Below are positions 1 through 7,594 of a DNA stretch of 17,200 bases, one piece after another. How positions within the stretch are numbered: the stretch's first letter is position 1; each line of letters begins with the position of its first letter. Source of the stretch: Marinilabiliaceae bacterium (GTDB taxonomy: Bacteria; Bacteroidota; Bacteroidia; Bacteroidales; Marinilabiliaceae). A program made the position numbers and the translations under genes. Below the pieces are notes generated by a model. That model made no database searches and was not told the DNA's origin. It saw nothing but the letters and a program-made list of their open reading frames with translations. The stretch spans positions 1 to 17,200 of the forward strand of contig JALVBA010000344.1 in the NCBI GenBank assembly GCA_027010905.1. The letters run 5' to 3'.

Positions 1-142
1 TATTTAAGCTGTCAAAAGTAACCATTAAGTGGTGTTGTTATCCCTGTATTGTGATTTTTTTACAAGTTTTAATGTTTTAACACAATTCATGCTGTTGATA
101 ATTAAAATTAGACATCTCTATTACGTCTTACAATCTAAAAGG

Positions 143-1330
143 TTATTTTATTTTAGAAATAATTCGTCTCATTGCAATTTCAATGTTTTTATCACTTGTA
201 GCGTAGGAAAGTCTGATACATTCGGGAGAGCCGAATGCACTGCCCGGAACAGTGGCAACATGAGCCTCTTCAAGAAGATACCAGCTTAAATCCTCAGAGT
301 TACGAATCAACCGATCGTTAAACTTTCTGTTGAAGAGAGTGCTTACATCGGGGAAAAGATAGAATGCACCTTGGGGATTCATCACTTTCAGACCACTGAT
401 GCTTTTGAATCCTTCAATAAGCCTGTCTCTGCGTGCCCGGAATATATTTCTCATTTTCACAGTATCATCGTCAGATCCTGTTAGAGCTGCAATGGCAGCC
501 ATCTGTGCAATGGAGTTTGCTCCTGATGTAACTTGCCCTTGCAGGTTTGTGCATGCTTTTACCAGCCAAGGCGGACCGGCCATGTATCCAATCCGCCATC
601 CGGTCATGGCATAGCTTTTCGAGACACTGTTTACAACTATTACCCGGGTTTTTATATCATCTATCTGTGCCAGACTGAAGTGCACCCCTTCATACATGAT
701 GTGCTCATAAACTTCATCAGAGATGACAAACAGGTTAGGATGCCTTTCTATAATCTTAGCCAAAGCTGTTAACTCCTGCTTTGAATATACTGCACCTGAA
801 GGGTTAGATGGTGAATTCAGTATTAATATTTTTGTTCTGTTTGTGATTGAATTCTCCAGTTGTTGTGGGGTGATTTTGAACTCCTGCTCTATTCCAGCCT
901 TAACAACTCTGTTTATCCCTCCGGCCAGCTTAACCATTTCACGATAACTTACCCAATATGGTGCGGGCAGAATAACTTCGTCGCCCGGGTTGAGTATAGC
1001 CATAAGGATATTAGTGATGGTGTGTTTGGCTCCGTTGGAAACCATTATATCTTCAGATTGATAGGTAAGGCTGTTCTCATTTTGGAATTTATTAACAATC
1101 GCTTCTCTCAACTCAGGAAAACCGGCAACGGGAGCGTAGTGAGATATGTTATTATCAATAGCTCTCTTTGCTACATCTTTTATGTGCTGAGGGGTGGGGA
1201 AGTCCGGTTCGCCAAGGCTCATGCTTATTACATCAATACCTTCTGCCCTTAGTTCATTACTTTTGCGGATCATTGCAATGGTTTCCGACTCGGTGAGCTG
1301 AGATACAAGCTTTGATAACTGTGGATTCAT
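143..1330 (-). CDS. PLP-dependent aminotransferase, aspartate aminotransferase type (class I/II)
   Basis: A 395-residue fold-type I aminotransferase, full length for the family (about 390-400 aa). It should be cytoplasmic and transfer an amino group between an amino acid (probably aspartate or an aromatic one) and a 2-oxo acid. The PLP-binding lysine is K238 in SVSKSYAMTGWRIGY, with R246 in the SKxxxxxGxR pattern. NSPSNPSG (172-179) and SDEVYEH (204-210) give the cofactor Asn, Asp and Tyr; W126 in APYWVSY would stack on the ring. R373 in CIRLSYATS should bind the substrate alpha-carboxylate. The N-terminal SLGEPDFPTP (38-47) is typical of the AspC/AspB subgroup Ib. The ATG start fits the family N-terminus; the gene ends in TAA. 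It stands alone on this strand and diverges from the next gene. Exact substrate (aspartate, prephenate or other) cannot be told from sequence. Confidence 0.95.
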   Translation of the reverse strand: MNPQLSKLVSQLTESETIAMIRKSNELRAEGIDVISMSLGEPDFPTPQHIKDVAKRAIDNNISHYAPVAGFPELREAIVNKFQNENSLTYQSEDIMVSNGAKHTITNILMAILNPGDEVILPAPYWVSYREMVKLAGGINRVVKAGIEQEFKITPQQLENSITNRTKILILNSPSNPSGAVYSKQELTALAKIIERHPNLFVISDEVYEHIMYEGVHFSLAQIDDIKTRVIVVNSVSKSYAMTGWRIGYMAGPPWLVKACTNLQGQVTSGANSIAQMAAIAALTGSDDDTVKMRNIFRARRDRLIEGFKSISGLKVMNPQGAFYLFPDVSTLFNRKFNDRLIRNSEDLSWYLLEEAHVATVPGSAFGSPECIRLSYATSDKNIEIAMRRIISKIK

Positions 1331-1421
1331 GGTGTGTTTAATTTATTTAACCTATTTATGGTTGTAGGTATTAGATTTTTCATATTTTTAAGTCTGAATT
1401 AAATATGAATAGGATTAGGGA

Positions 1422-1429
1422 CAAATTTA
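1422..1429 (-). promoter_or_regulatory. Possible -7 element for the aminotransferase gene
   Basis: The minus strand reads TAAATTTG, an exact match to the Bacteroidota -7 consensus TAnnTTTG, inside the 116-bp divergent spacer 1331-1446. It would place the transcription start about 85 nt before the aminotransferase ATG. No TTTG -33 element sits at the usual distance, so the assignment is weak. For the opposite gene only a near match, TAGATTTT at 1372-1379 (+), is visible. Confidence 0.3.
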
Positions 1430-1446
1430 ACGAAAACACTTGAATA

Positions 1447-1971
1447 ATGGTTTTTATTTCAGATCATGTTGATTGCATTATTATTGCCTTGATAATTGTA
1501 ATTCCTCTACTGCTTATTGTGAGGTGGGTTTTTAAAAAGGAGATGGAGGAGAAAAAGCTTGAGAATTTCTTACGAGTAAGAAAGGAGATTATTCCTCAAA
1601 AACTTCAGGCATACGAAAGGCTTACCCTTCTGCTTGAACGCGTGATGCCTGAGGCCCTGGTGCTCAGGGAGCAGAAGCAGGGAGTAACCAGTCTTAAGTT
1701 TCACTCACAGCTGTTACGTGCAGTTAGGTCTGAGTTTGACCATAACCTGGCAATGCAGATCTATGTTCCGGCAAGAACATGGAGATTAATTGAGCAATCT
1801 CGCACTGAGCTTCTTAAGCTTATCAATACAAGTGCCGCCTCTGTCAATCCTAAAAGTAACTCAATAGAGTTGGGACGAACAATCATTGAAAATGGTGCTA
1901 ATGATGTTAGTCGTCTTCTCAGAAAAGCAATTGACGCTCTGCGAAAAGATGTTGAGTTACTCTACAGGTAA
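1447..1971 (+). CDS. Small single-pass membrane protein, DUF7935-like
   Basis: A 174-residue protein with one N-terminal hydrophobic segment (about residues 9-29), then a basic-acidic helical stretch KKEMEEKKLE and a mostly helical cytoplasmic-looking domain. From memory it resembles a conserved Bacteroidota family of unknown function (DUF7935): the telling stretches are QAYERLTLLLERV (54-66), EFDHNLAMQIYV (96-107) and the RTWRLIEQSRTELLKLIN region (109-126). Length is normal for that family and the gene looks intact. The ATG start places the membrane helix right at the N-terminus. It diverges from the aminotransferase and is followed after 52 bp by the glycosyltransferase on the same strand, so read-through is possible. 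No catalytic motif is visible. A membrane-anchored scaffold role is only a guess. Confidence 0.85.
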   Translation: MVFISDHVDCIIIALIIVIPLLLIVRWVFKKEMEEKKLENFLRVRKEIIPQKLQAYERLTLLLERVMPEALVLREQKQGVTSLKFHSQLLRAVRSEFDHNLAMQIYVPARTWRLIEQSRTELLKLINTSAASVNPKSNSIELGRTIIENGANDVSRLLRKAIDALRKDVELLYR

Positions 1972-2023
1972 GGTGGCGAGAAGTTATGATTGATAATTTT
2001 TGTAAAGAATAAATATAGAATAC

Positions 2024-2767
2024 GTGAAGATATCACTTATTACAGTTACTTATAATTGCGAAAATACTATTGCCGATACGTTGAAAAGCGTGATGGAGCA
2101 GAAGTGTGCAGAGCTTGAATATATTGTAGTTGATGGTGGTTCGACTGATAAAACGGTGGATATTATTAAAGAGTACGAAGAGATAATCTCTTTCTGGTCC
2201 AGCTCTTCTGATAGTGGTATTTATGATGCGATGAACAGAGGACTAAAAAAGGCAACCGGTGATTATGTCGGGTTTTTACATGCTGATGATATTTTTTTTT
2301 CTGCAGATACTCTGAAGAGAATTATGTCAGCACTGAAGGTGCAAACCCCGGACGCTCTTTATGGCGACCTTGAATATGTAAATTCAACTGATACGGACAA
2401 GGTAATACGCCGGTGGAAAAGCTGTAAGTTTCACCTTAATTTGTTAAAAAACGGTTGGATGCCACCTCACCCTACACTTTATATAAGACGCAATGTTATT
2501 CAGAAAATAGGGTTTTTTGATACTACCTACAGAATAGCTGCTGATTATGATTATATATTGCGGTTGTTTACGCAGGAGGATATCAAGTTGTTATATCTGC
2601 CCATAGTGATTGTGAAGATGAGGATGGGTGGAGCAAGTAATAAGAGCTTGTCGAATATAGTTTTGAAATCAAAAGAGGATATCCGTGCTTTAAGGTCGAA
2701 TGGAATGGGAGGACTCTACACTCTGGTTAGAAAAAATATAAGTAAGATTCCGCAGTTTTTTAAGTGA
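2024..2767 (+). CDS. Glycosyltransferase family 2 (GT-A fold), WcaE-like
   Basis: A 247-residue cytoplasmic or peripheral inverting glycosyltransferase that should add a sugar from a nucleotide-sugar donor to a surface-glycan intermediate. The N-terminus SLITVTYNCENTI (4-16) is the first GT2 strand, followed by VVDGGSTDKT (35-44) for nucleotide binding, DSGIYDAMNRGLKKATGDY (63-81), and the metal-binding DxD-type motif HADD (86-89). The acceptor-side region is HPTLYIRR (149-156) with AADYDYILRL (172-181), as in colanic-acid WcaE-type enzymes. No membrane helices are seen. The start is GTG at 2024, chosen because the first GT2 strand begins at residue 2. The next gene starts 16 bp after its TGA, implying one transcript. 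A run of nine T at 2292-2300 lies directly after the DxD codons. Donor and acceptor cannot be deduced. Confidence 0.93.
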   Translation: MKISLITVTYNCENTIADTLKSVMEQKCAELEYIVVDGGSTDKTVDIIKEYEEIISFWSSSSDSGIYDAMNRGLKKATGDYVGFLHADDIFFSADTLKRIMSALKVQTPDALYGDLEYVNSTDTDKVIRRWKSCKFHLNLLKNGWMPPHPTLYIRRNVIQKIGFFDTTYRIAADYDYILRLFTQEDIKLLYLPIVIVKMRMGGASNKSLSNIVLKSKEDIRALRSNGMGGLYTLVRKNISKIPQFFK

Positions 2768-2783
2768 ACAGTAGCTGGGTATT

Positions 2784-3947
2784 ATGAAAAATGGGATAAG
2801 CAGAAGTTGGTTCGACAGCAAATTTTCATCTACAGAAAGATTTGTTGTTGAAACTATATTCAGGGATAGTGGCTCATTTTTGGAGATTGAGAATGTTGAT
2901 GAGAATGATTTACTCAAATATTCAGGTCAAAACGGAGTTGCCGGTCTGCTGTACAAATCACTGACAGGGGAGCAGAAGAGTAATTTTTCAGAGAGTTTTG
3001 TCTCAAAATTAAAAAATGAGTATCTCAAGACACTACTCTTCAATACAAACCTGACAAACTCTGCTAAGCACCTCAATTCGTTGCTTCGCGACAATGATAT
3101 TCCGGTGGTTTTTTTGAAAGGGATATTGCTATCCTCTTTTCTGTACGACGAACTGCCCCTTCGTCCTATGAGTGATATTGACCTTTTAGTGCCAAAACAT
3201 CTTGCAAAAGAGGCTTTTGATTTAATTGTCTCAAATGGTGCAACTCTTGCCAACCCCGAAGATAAAGATCACCCTGCCAATCATCACCTGCCAATGCTCT
3301 ATTTTAAAGGTGCTCCATTGGAGATTCATCGTTTGCTTATTGCTGAACTATCATCATTCTATATTCCTCCGGAGGATGTTTTCAAAAATAGTATAGTATG
3401 GTCTAATAATAGTTTCAATCTTCCGGGGCCATCGTACACCCATACATTTATCTATATGTCGGTACATGTTTACAACACTTTTAGGCAGGGTGGAATAAGG
3501 TTGAGCTGGATGGCTGATTTTGTATATTTTAGTAAGAGGGAGAGAGTAGATGTTGAGAGTGATGATTTCCGGTATTGGGTAGAATTATGGAAGGTTGGTT
3601 ATCCTGTTGAATTTATCTTAGCTATAACCAATTTGTTGATGGGAAAGGAAGAAGTTTTTTTCGGAGGGAGAAGCGATAGTAAGCTTGCACAGGATATATC
3701 AATGGCAATTGAATTTTTCAGGATATCAGCGGATAAAAAGAGTTCGTACAGTTACAGAATTATTTGGGAGCAGATAAAAAATGCCAAAGGTATAAGGCAA
3801 AAGTATGATATTGTAGAATCAAAAATATTCCGAAGAGAGGAGAGGGGGGGAGTAGTTGTGAGGCTATTTAAATTAATCGGACGATTTGCCGGCATGATAT
3901 TTAATACTCTCGAAATAAATGTACGTCGAGTGTTTGGTCGGTATTAA
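2784..3947 (+). CDS. Putative nucleotidyltransferase, NTP_transf_5 (PF14907) type
   Basis: A 387-residue protein resembling the PF14907 family, which belongs to the nucleotidyltransferase (polymerase-beta-like) superfamily. Visible hallmarks are the FLKG motif (110-113) followed by a hydrophobic helix, the metal-binding DxD in RPMSDIDLLV (127-136; D131 and D133), and PLEIHR (178-183), whose E180 could be the third acidic ligand. The region around HVYNTFRQGGIRLSWMADF (228-246) is the usual C-terminal helical part. No signal peptide or membrane helix. Family members often sit in surface-polysaccharide clusters, and here the gene follows a GT2 gene by 16 bp and converges on a polysaccharide co-polymerase gene 32 bp away. 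The natural substrate of the family is unknown, so nucleotidyl transfer is inferred from the fold. A run of seven G occurs near the 3-prime end (3844-3850). Confidence 0.87.
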   Translation: MKNGISRSWFDSKFSSTERFVVETIFRDSGSFLEIENVDENDLLKYSGQNGVAGLLYKSLTGEQKSNFSESFVSKLKNEYLKTLLFNTNLTNSAKHLNSLLRDNDIPVVFLKGILLSSFLYDELPLRPMSDIDLLVPKHLAKEAFDLIVSNGATLANPEDKDHPANHHLPMLYFKGAPLEIHRLLIAELSSFYIPPEDVFKNSIVWSNNSFNLPGPSYTHTFIYMSVHVYNTFRQGGIRLSWMADFVYFSKRERVDVESDDFRYWVELWKVGYPVEFILAITNLLMGKEEVFFGGRSDSKLAQDISMAIEFFRISADKKSSYSYRIIWEQIKNAKGIRQKYDIVESKIFRREERGGVVVRLFKLIGRFAGMIFNTLEINVRRVFGRY

Positions 3948-3979
3948 CAGTATGTCTATTTTGATATTATGATTGCATT

Positions 3980-6352
3980 CTACCCATAGTACTCGGCGGA
4001 ATAGTATCCGTAACCTTTGTCTTTCAGAGGTACATCGTTTAGGATGATACCCATGTGATTTATGTTTTCCAATAATAGGTTGTTTAGCGAGTAACCCATG
4101 TGCGCCTTGTTTGTGTAGTTGGTTCTCACAACGTAGAGGTGGCAGTCGGCATAATCCATTAATATACGTGCATCAGAAACCAAACCGACGGGTGGAGTGT
4201 CGACAATTATAACATCAAATCGCTCTCTTAAGGTTTTGAACAGCTCTTCAGTTTTACTGTTGCTGATAAGCTCCGAAGGGTTTGGAGGTATTGCTCCTGA
4301 AGGAATGATAAAGAAGTTTTTATGGTCTGTTTCGTAACAGATATCTTCGAACTCAGTCTGATTAGTGAGGTAATTGCTTAACCCTGTTTGATTAGTCAGG
4401 CTGAACAGGTCAGATAGTCTTGGTTTACGCATGTCAAAACCTAACAGTACTGTTTTCTTACCAGAGATACTAAAGGCTGAAGCAAGATTTTGAGCACAGA
4501 AGGTTTTTCCCTCTCCGGTATTTGTACTGCTTATGGTAATTACCCACGAACTGTTTTCGCAGGCCATGAACTTTATTTTTGTTCGTAACGAGCGAAAGGC
4601 TTCACTAACTACAGAGTGTGGTTGGTCATTAATGACATCCTGAAATTCACTCTTGTTATGCATTATAACTCCAAGTATAGGTATTTGGTCTTGTAGATGG
4701 TCTAAATCCTCTTTTGAACGAATTTTGGTATTTAGCATTTCACGCAGAACTATTATTCCAACCGGAAAAAGAAGTGCCAATAAAAGTGCTTTACTGTAGT
4801 TGTTTTTCTTGGTGGATGAAACTATCCCGTTTATGGCCGGGGAGTCGATAACCTCGTTGTCGGGAGTATTTGATGCTTTTGCTATTTGGTTTTCAGAATG
4901 CTTTTGCAAAAGAAATGTGTAAATGGCATCATTTAGTTTATAGTTTCTTTCAATATCGGCATACTCTCTTTCAAGGTCGGGAATTGTTTTGATTTCGCCA
5001 ATTGTTTTAGCTAAATCACTTTTTAGTTCTTTCTCCTGTAGCTCAATATTTTTTAATACCTGATTAATTGCAATCTGCAAATTGTTTTCAGCAATAGTAA
5101 TCTTACCGGATAGTGTATTTATGTAAGGATTAGTGTTCTCGGCATTGCTGCTTAATGATTCATACTCCTCCTTTAGTGTGAATAGCTGCATAACAAGCTG
5201 GTTTACCATCCCGTTTGATTCGTCAGAAACTGCAGGCATCATAAAACCTTCCGATTTGGAGTTTTCAGAAAGTTTTGTTTTAATGTAGAGGAAATACTCT
5301 TTTTTTATTCTTAACAGATTCAACTCTTTCTCTTTCTCAAAATACCGGCTTGTAATCATTTGCGAATATTCGTCAGGAACAACAAAGTGATTTGACTTCC
5401 GAAACTCCAATAGCTCTTTCTGAACAGTCTGAAGAGTGTCAGATACACTCTTTAGCTGTTCGTTAATAAAAGTGATAGTATGGGTTGCCATGTCGTTTTT
5501 TCTTTCAAGGCTGTTCTCCATGATTACGATGTTCAGCTTATCGAGGAAGTTTATCAGTTTACCGGGAGACGACCCAGAGACAGAGATATTCATAATGGAT
5601 GAGCCCTCACTGTTTGAATTTACACTCAGCTTACTTCTGAAAATGCTTGCTACCTGGTTATCACTGCGAAATTTGAAGTAGTATCTGCTTCCGGGTTCAT
5701 AAACCAATTCACTAAGTTTCCTTAATCTGAATGAAAATAGGGGTGTTTTAATCTGTTCATTCCATACGGCTGTTTTGGTAAACTCTACCGATCCGCTCAT
5801 ACCACCATTCTTCTTAGTTTTAAAAATATGAGTGTAACTTCCCTCGCTGCTAATCTCAATGTTAATTTTGTCTTTTCCTTCGCATGTAAAGTATATAGGG
5901 ACATTTAAGATTTGGGGGTGCAAAGAATCAAACTCAACGACAAAGGGAGCATTGTGATAAATTTCGGCATCTTTCAAGTGACCTGCACGATAGTATTCCA
6001 CTCCAAAATCCAAAAGGTCAATAGCTTTTCGGACAAGCTTCTTCGATTTTATAATGAATGTTTGGTTTTCAATATTTCTTACTTCAGGAGATAAGCCAAA
6101 GCCTTCAATAAGGTTTGTTTGGGAGATGCTTTGATCCTGAGAGCTCTTTAGTAGAATTGTTGTTGAAGCACTATAAACGGGTATAGTGTATCTGTGATAA
6201 ATATATACTGAGCCTAAAGAGAGAGGAAAGGATATCAGAAAAAGATACCAGTTGTGTATAACCAATTTTATTATACGGTAAATGTCAAACATACCGTCAT
6301 TTGGTGGCTGCTTTTTTGGTGGAATAGTTGCTACTGTTTTATCTCCTTGCAT
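3980..6352 (-). CDS. Polysaccharide co-polymerase / tyrosine autokinase (Wzc-type BY-kinase)
   Basis: An inner-membrane protein that should control chain length and export of a capsule or exopolysaccharide by cyclic autophosphorylation. With the ATG at 6352 it has 790 residues. A Wzz domain starts at the first membrane helix (about 29-52), a long periplasmic coiled-coil region follows (about 280-480), and the second helix is at about 521-538. The cytoplasmic kinase has the oligomerisation motif EX2RX2R (584-590), Walker A SSTNTGEGKT (608-617), Walker A' with GFDMRKP (about 638-644), Walker B DVIIVDTPP (713-721), and a C-terminal cluster of five tyrosines (781, 783, 784, 788, 789). The reading frame extends upstream to a TTG at 6376, but that TTG is part of a perfect TATATTTG promoter element, so the ATG is preferred. 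mltG lies 64 bp upstream on the same strand. No Wza, polymerase or flippase gene is in the window. Confidence 0.95.
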   Translation of the reverse strand: MQGDKTVATIPPKKQPPNDGMFDIYRIIKLVIHNWYLFLISFPLSLGSVYIYHRYTIPVYSASTTILLKSSQDQSISQTNLIEGFGLSPEVRNIENQTFIIKSKKLVRKAIDLLDFGVEYYRAGHLKDAEIYHNAPFVVEFDSLHPQILNVPIYFTCEGKDKINIEISSEGSYTHIFKTKKNGGMSGSVEFTKTAVWNEQIKTPLFSFRLRKLSELVYEPGSRYYFKFRSDNQVASIFRSKLSVNSNSEGSSIMNISVSGSSPGKLINFLDKLNIVIMENSLERKNDMATHTITFINEQLKSVSDTLQTVQKELLEFRKSNHFVVPDEYSQMITSRYFEKEKELNLLRIKKEYFLYIKTKLSENSKSEGFMMPAVSDESNGMVNQLVMQLFTLKEEYESLSSNAENTNPYINTLSGKITIAENNLQIAINQVLKNIELQEKELKSDLAKTIGEIKTIPDLEREYADIERNYKLNDAIYTFLLQKHSENQIAKASNTPDNEVIDSPAINGIVSSTKKNNYSKALLLALLFPVGIIVLREMLNTKIRSKEDLDHLQDQIPILGVIMHNKSEFQDVINDQPHSVVSEAFRSLRTKIKFMACENSSWVITISSTNTGEGKTFCAQNLASAFSISGKKTVLLGFDMRKPRLSDLFSLTNQTGLSNYLTNQTEFEDICYETDHKNFFIIPSGAIPPNPSELISNSKTEELFKTLRERFDVIIVDTPPVGLVSDARILMDYADCHLYVVRTNYTNKAHMGYSLNNLLLENINHMGIILNDVPLKDKGYGYYSAEYYG

Positions 6353-6373
6353 ATAGATATCGGTGTTAGGTTT

Positions 6374-6381
6374 CAAATATA
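6374..6381 (-). promoter_or_regulatory. Likely -7 element for the tyrosine-kinase gene
   Basis: Minus strand TATATTTG, exact for TAnnTTTG. A TTTT (three of four against TTTG) lies 20 nt further upstream, at the expected -33 spacing, inside the short gap after mltG. Transcription would begin about 15 nt before the ATG at 6352, a short leader. This supports independent expression of the kinase rather than only read-through from mltG. Confidence 0.5.
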
Positions 6382-6416
6382 ATCATATTTACCGATTGCT
6401 TAAAACCTTTTGTCTA

Positions 6417-7487
6417 CTATCTCCAAATACGATTCTTGCGCAATGCTTTTCTGTATCTGTCAGCATTTTGATTATGCTGTTGTAATGTTCTGGCAAAATT
6501 ATGATAGCCCGAAAAATCCTCATTGGCACACATATAAAGGTATTTGTGGTTTTTATGATTTAGTACAGCATCTATTCCCTGAATAGAAGGAATTCGTATG
6601 GGTCCCGGAGGAAGTCCTGCATAGATATAGGTGTTGTAAGGGGAGTCGATCTCAAGGTCTTTATTCAATATTCTCTTTACAGTGAAATCATTAATTACAA
6701 ATTTAATGGTGGGGTCAGCCTGTAGTCTCATGCCTTTGTTAAGTCTGTTTATGTAGAGTCCGGCAACAACCGGTTTCTCGTCTGCTTTAACGGTCTCTTC
6801 ATCTACAATGGAGGCAAGTGCGCTAACCTCAATTGGTGTCATTCCTGCATTTTTGGCCTTTTCCACTCTTTTATTATTCCAAAATGATTTGTATTCTTGG
6901 TTCATTCTATCAATGAACTTATTTGCCGAGGTTGTCCAGTAAAACTCGTAAGTATTAGGAATAAACATTGCAGGAAATGTCTCTTTGGTGAAGCCATAGC
7001 CCGTAATAACAGAGCTGTCATTTAACAGTGCCTGCAGTTTGAGTGAGTCGGGTTCAATTTTATCTGCAATACGTCCTGCCAGCTGTTCAAGTGTTCTGAT
7101 ATTATTAAAAGTAACCTTTACCGGAGTTTGCTTGCCCGACCTCAGAAGGTTAACAAGTTCATTATTATTCATGTTGTGCTTTAGTGCGTAACACCCACCG
7201 ATTACTCTGTTTGTATACTTCTTTTTTTGCGATACCCACTCAAATCCGTCAATATCTTTTATGTACCCCTCGGCCTTTAAAATATCTGTTACCTCACTAA
7301 ACGATGCTCCACTGGGAATGAATAGCAACGTTGAGGTACTATCAGGCGTTATTACATTAGATTCAAATATGTAATTGTAATATTTGTATCCTGTAGCCCC
7401 TCCTCCAAGTAGTACGATTAAGATAGCTGCTATAACTATCAGTTTTATTCCTCCCCCTTTTTTCTTTCTGCTTTCCTGTAATGTCAT
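6417..7487 (-). CDS. mltG: Endolytic murein transglycosylase MltG (YceG-like)
   Basis: A 356-residue inner-membrane lytic transglycosylase that cleaves nascent peptidoglycan strands and so helps set glycan length and terminate synthesis. A lysine-rich cytoplasmic start (RKKKGGG) precedes one membrane helix (about 14-31). The periplasmic YceG domain carries the active-site segment ALASIVDEET (223-232), where E231 aligns with the catalytic E218 of the Escherichia coli enzyme (in its SIIEKET segment). It continues with AGLYINRLNKGMRLQADPT (242-260) and SPYNTYIYAGLPPGPI (282-297), all family hallmarks. Length is close to E. coli MltG (about 340 aa). The ATG start lies just before the basic anchor; the stop is TAG. 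It is divergent from ftsE and upstream of the tyrosine-kinase gene. Intact, no anomalies. Confidence 0.96.
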   Translation of the reverse strand: MTLQESRKKKGGGIKLIVIAAILIVLLGGGATGYKYYNYIFESNVITPDSTSTLLFIPSGASFSEVTDILKAEGYIKDIDGFEWVSQKKKYTNRVIGGCYALKHNMNNNELVNLLRSGKQTPVKVTFNNIRTLEQLAGRIADKIEPDSLKLQALLNDSSVITGYGFTKETFPAMFIPNTYEFYWTTSANKFIDRMNQEYKSFWNNKRVEKAKNAGMTPIEVSALASIVDEETVKADEKPVVAGLYINRLNKGMRLQADPTIKFVINDFTVKRILNKDLEIDSPYNTYIYAGLPPGPIRIPSIQGIDAVLNHKNHKYLYMCANEDFSGYHNFARTLQQHNQNADRYRKALRKNRIWR

Positions 7488-7508
7488 ATTTTTGTAATTT
7501 TAATGTTG

Positions 7509-7536
7509 TAAAAATACTTAATTTTTTAAATTCAAA
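7509..7536 (-). promoter_or_regulatory. Weak promoter candidate for mltG
   Basis: On the minus strand TTTG (7536-7533) is followed after 16 nt by TATTTTTA (7516-7509), seven of eight against TAnnTTTG. The spacer is a little short for the family consensus. For ftsE on the other strand only TTACTTTG (7558-7565) resembles a -7 box, with no -33 match. A 10-bp palindrome AACCCGGGTT (7535-7544) lies in the same spacer. All of this is pattern matching in an AT-rich region. Confidence 0.25.
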
Positions 7537-7594
7537 CCCGGGTTCAGAAAAAATGTGTTACTTTGAGAAAGTTTAGTAAAAGAGTGTTTAAGAT

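Noticed and set aside
13..20. Minus-strand TACTTTTG, an exact TAnnTTTG match, possibly a promoter for a gene beyond the left edge
   Set aside because: No -33 TTTG at the right spacing and no gene visible to the left; chance matches are common in AT-rich spacers.
134..157. Inverted repeat TCTAAAA/TTTTAGA around the aminotransferase stop codon
   Set aside because: The arms are almost pure A/T, the loop contains the stop codon and no T-run follows on the minus strand, so I do not call it a terminator.
860..1252. A 130-codon plus-strand open frame opposite the aminotransferase gene
   Set aside because: It lies entirely antisense to a clear, motif-complete enzyme, has low-complexity composition and no recognisable domain; it is a shadow frame. 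The same holds for the antisense frames inside the TPR, kinase and gyrB genes.
6353..6376. Eight-codon upstream extension of the kinase from TTG
   Set aside because: The TTG is part of a perfect promoter box and the added residues match no domain; the ATG at 6352 is preferred.
7535..7544. Palindrome AACCCGGGTT between mltG and ftsE
   Set aside because: Only 10 bp, no second copy nearby and no T-run. It may be an operator but nothing supports that beyond symmetry.
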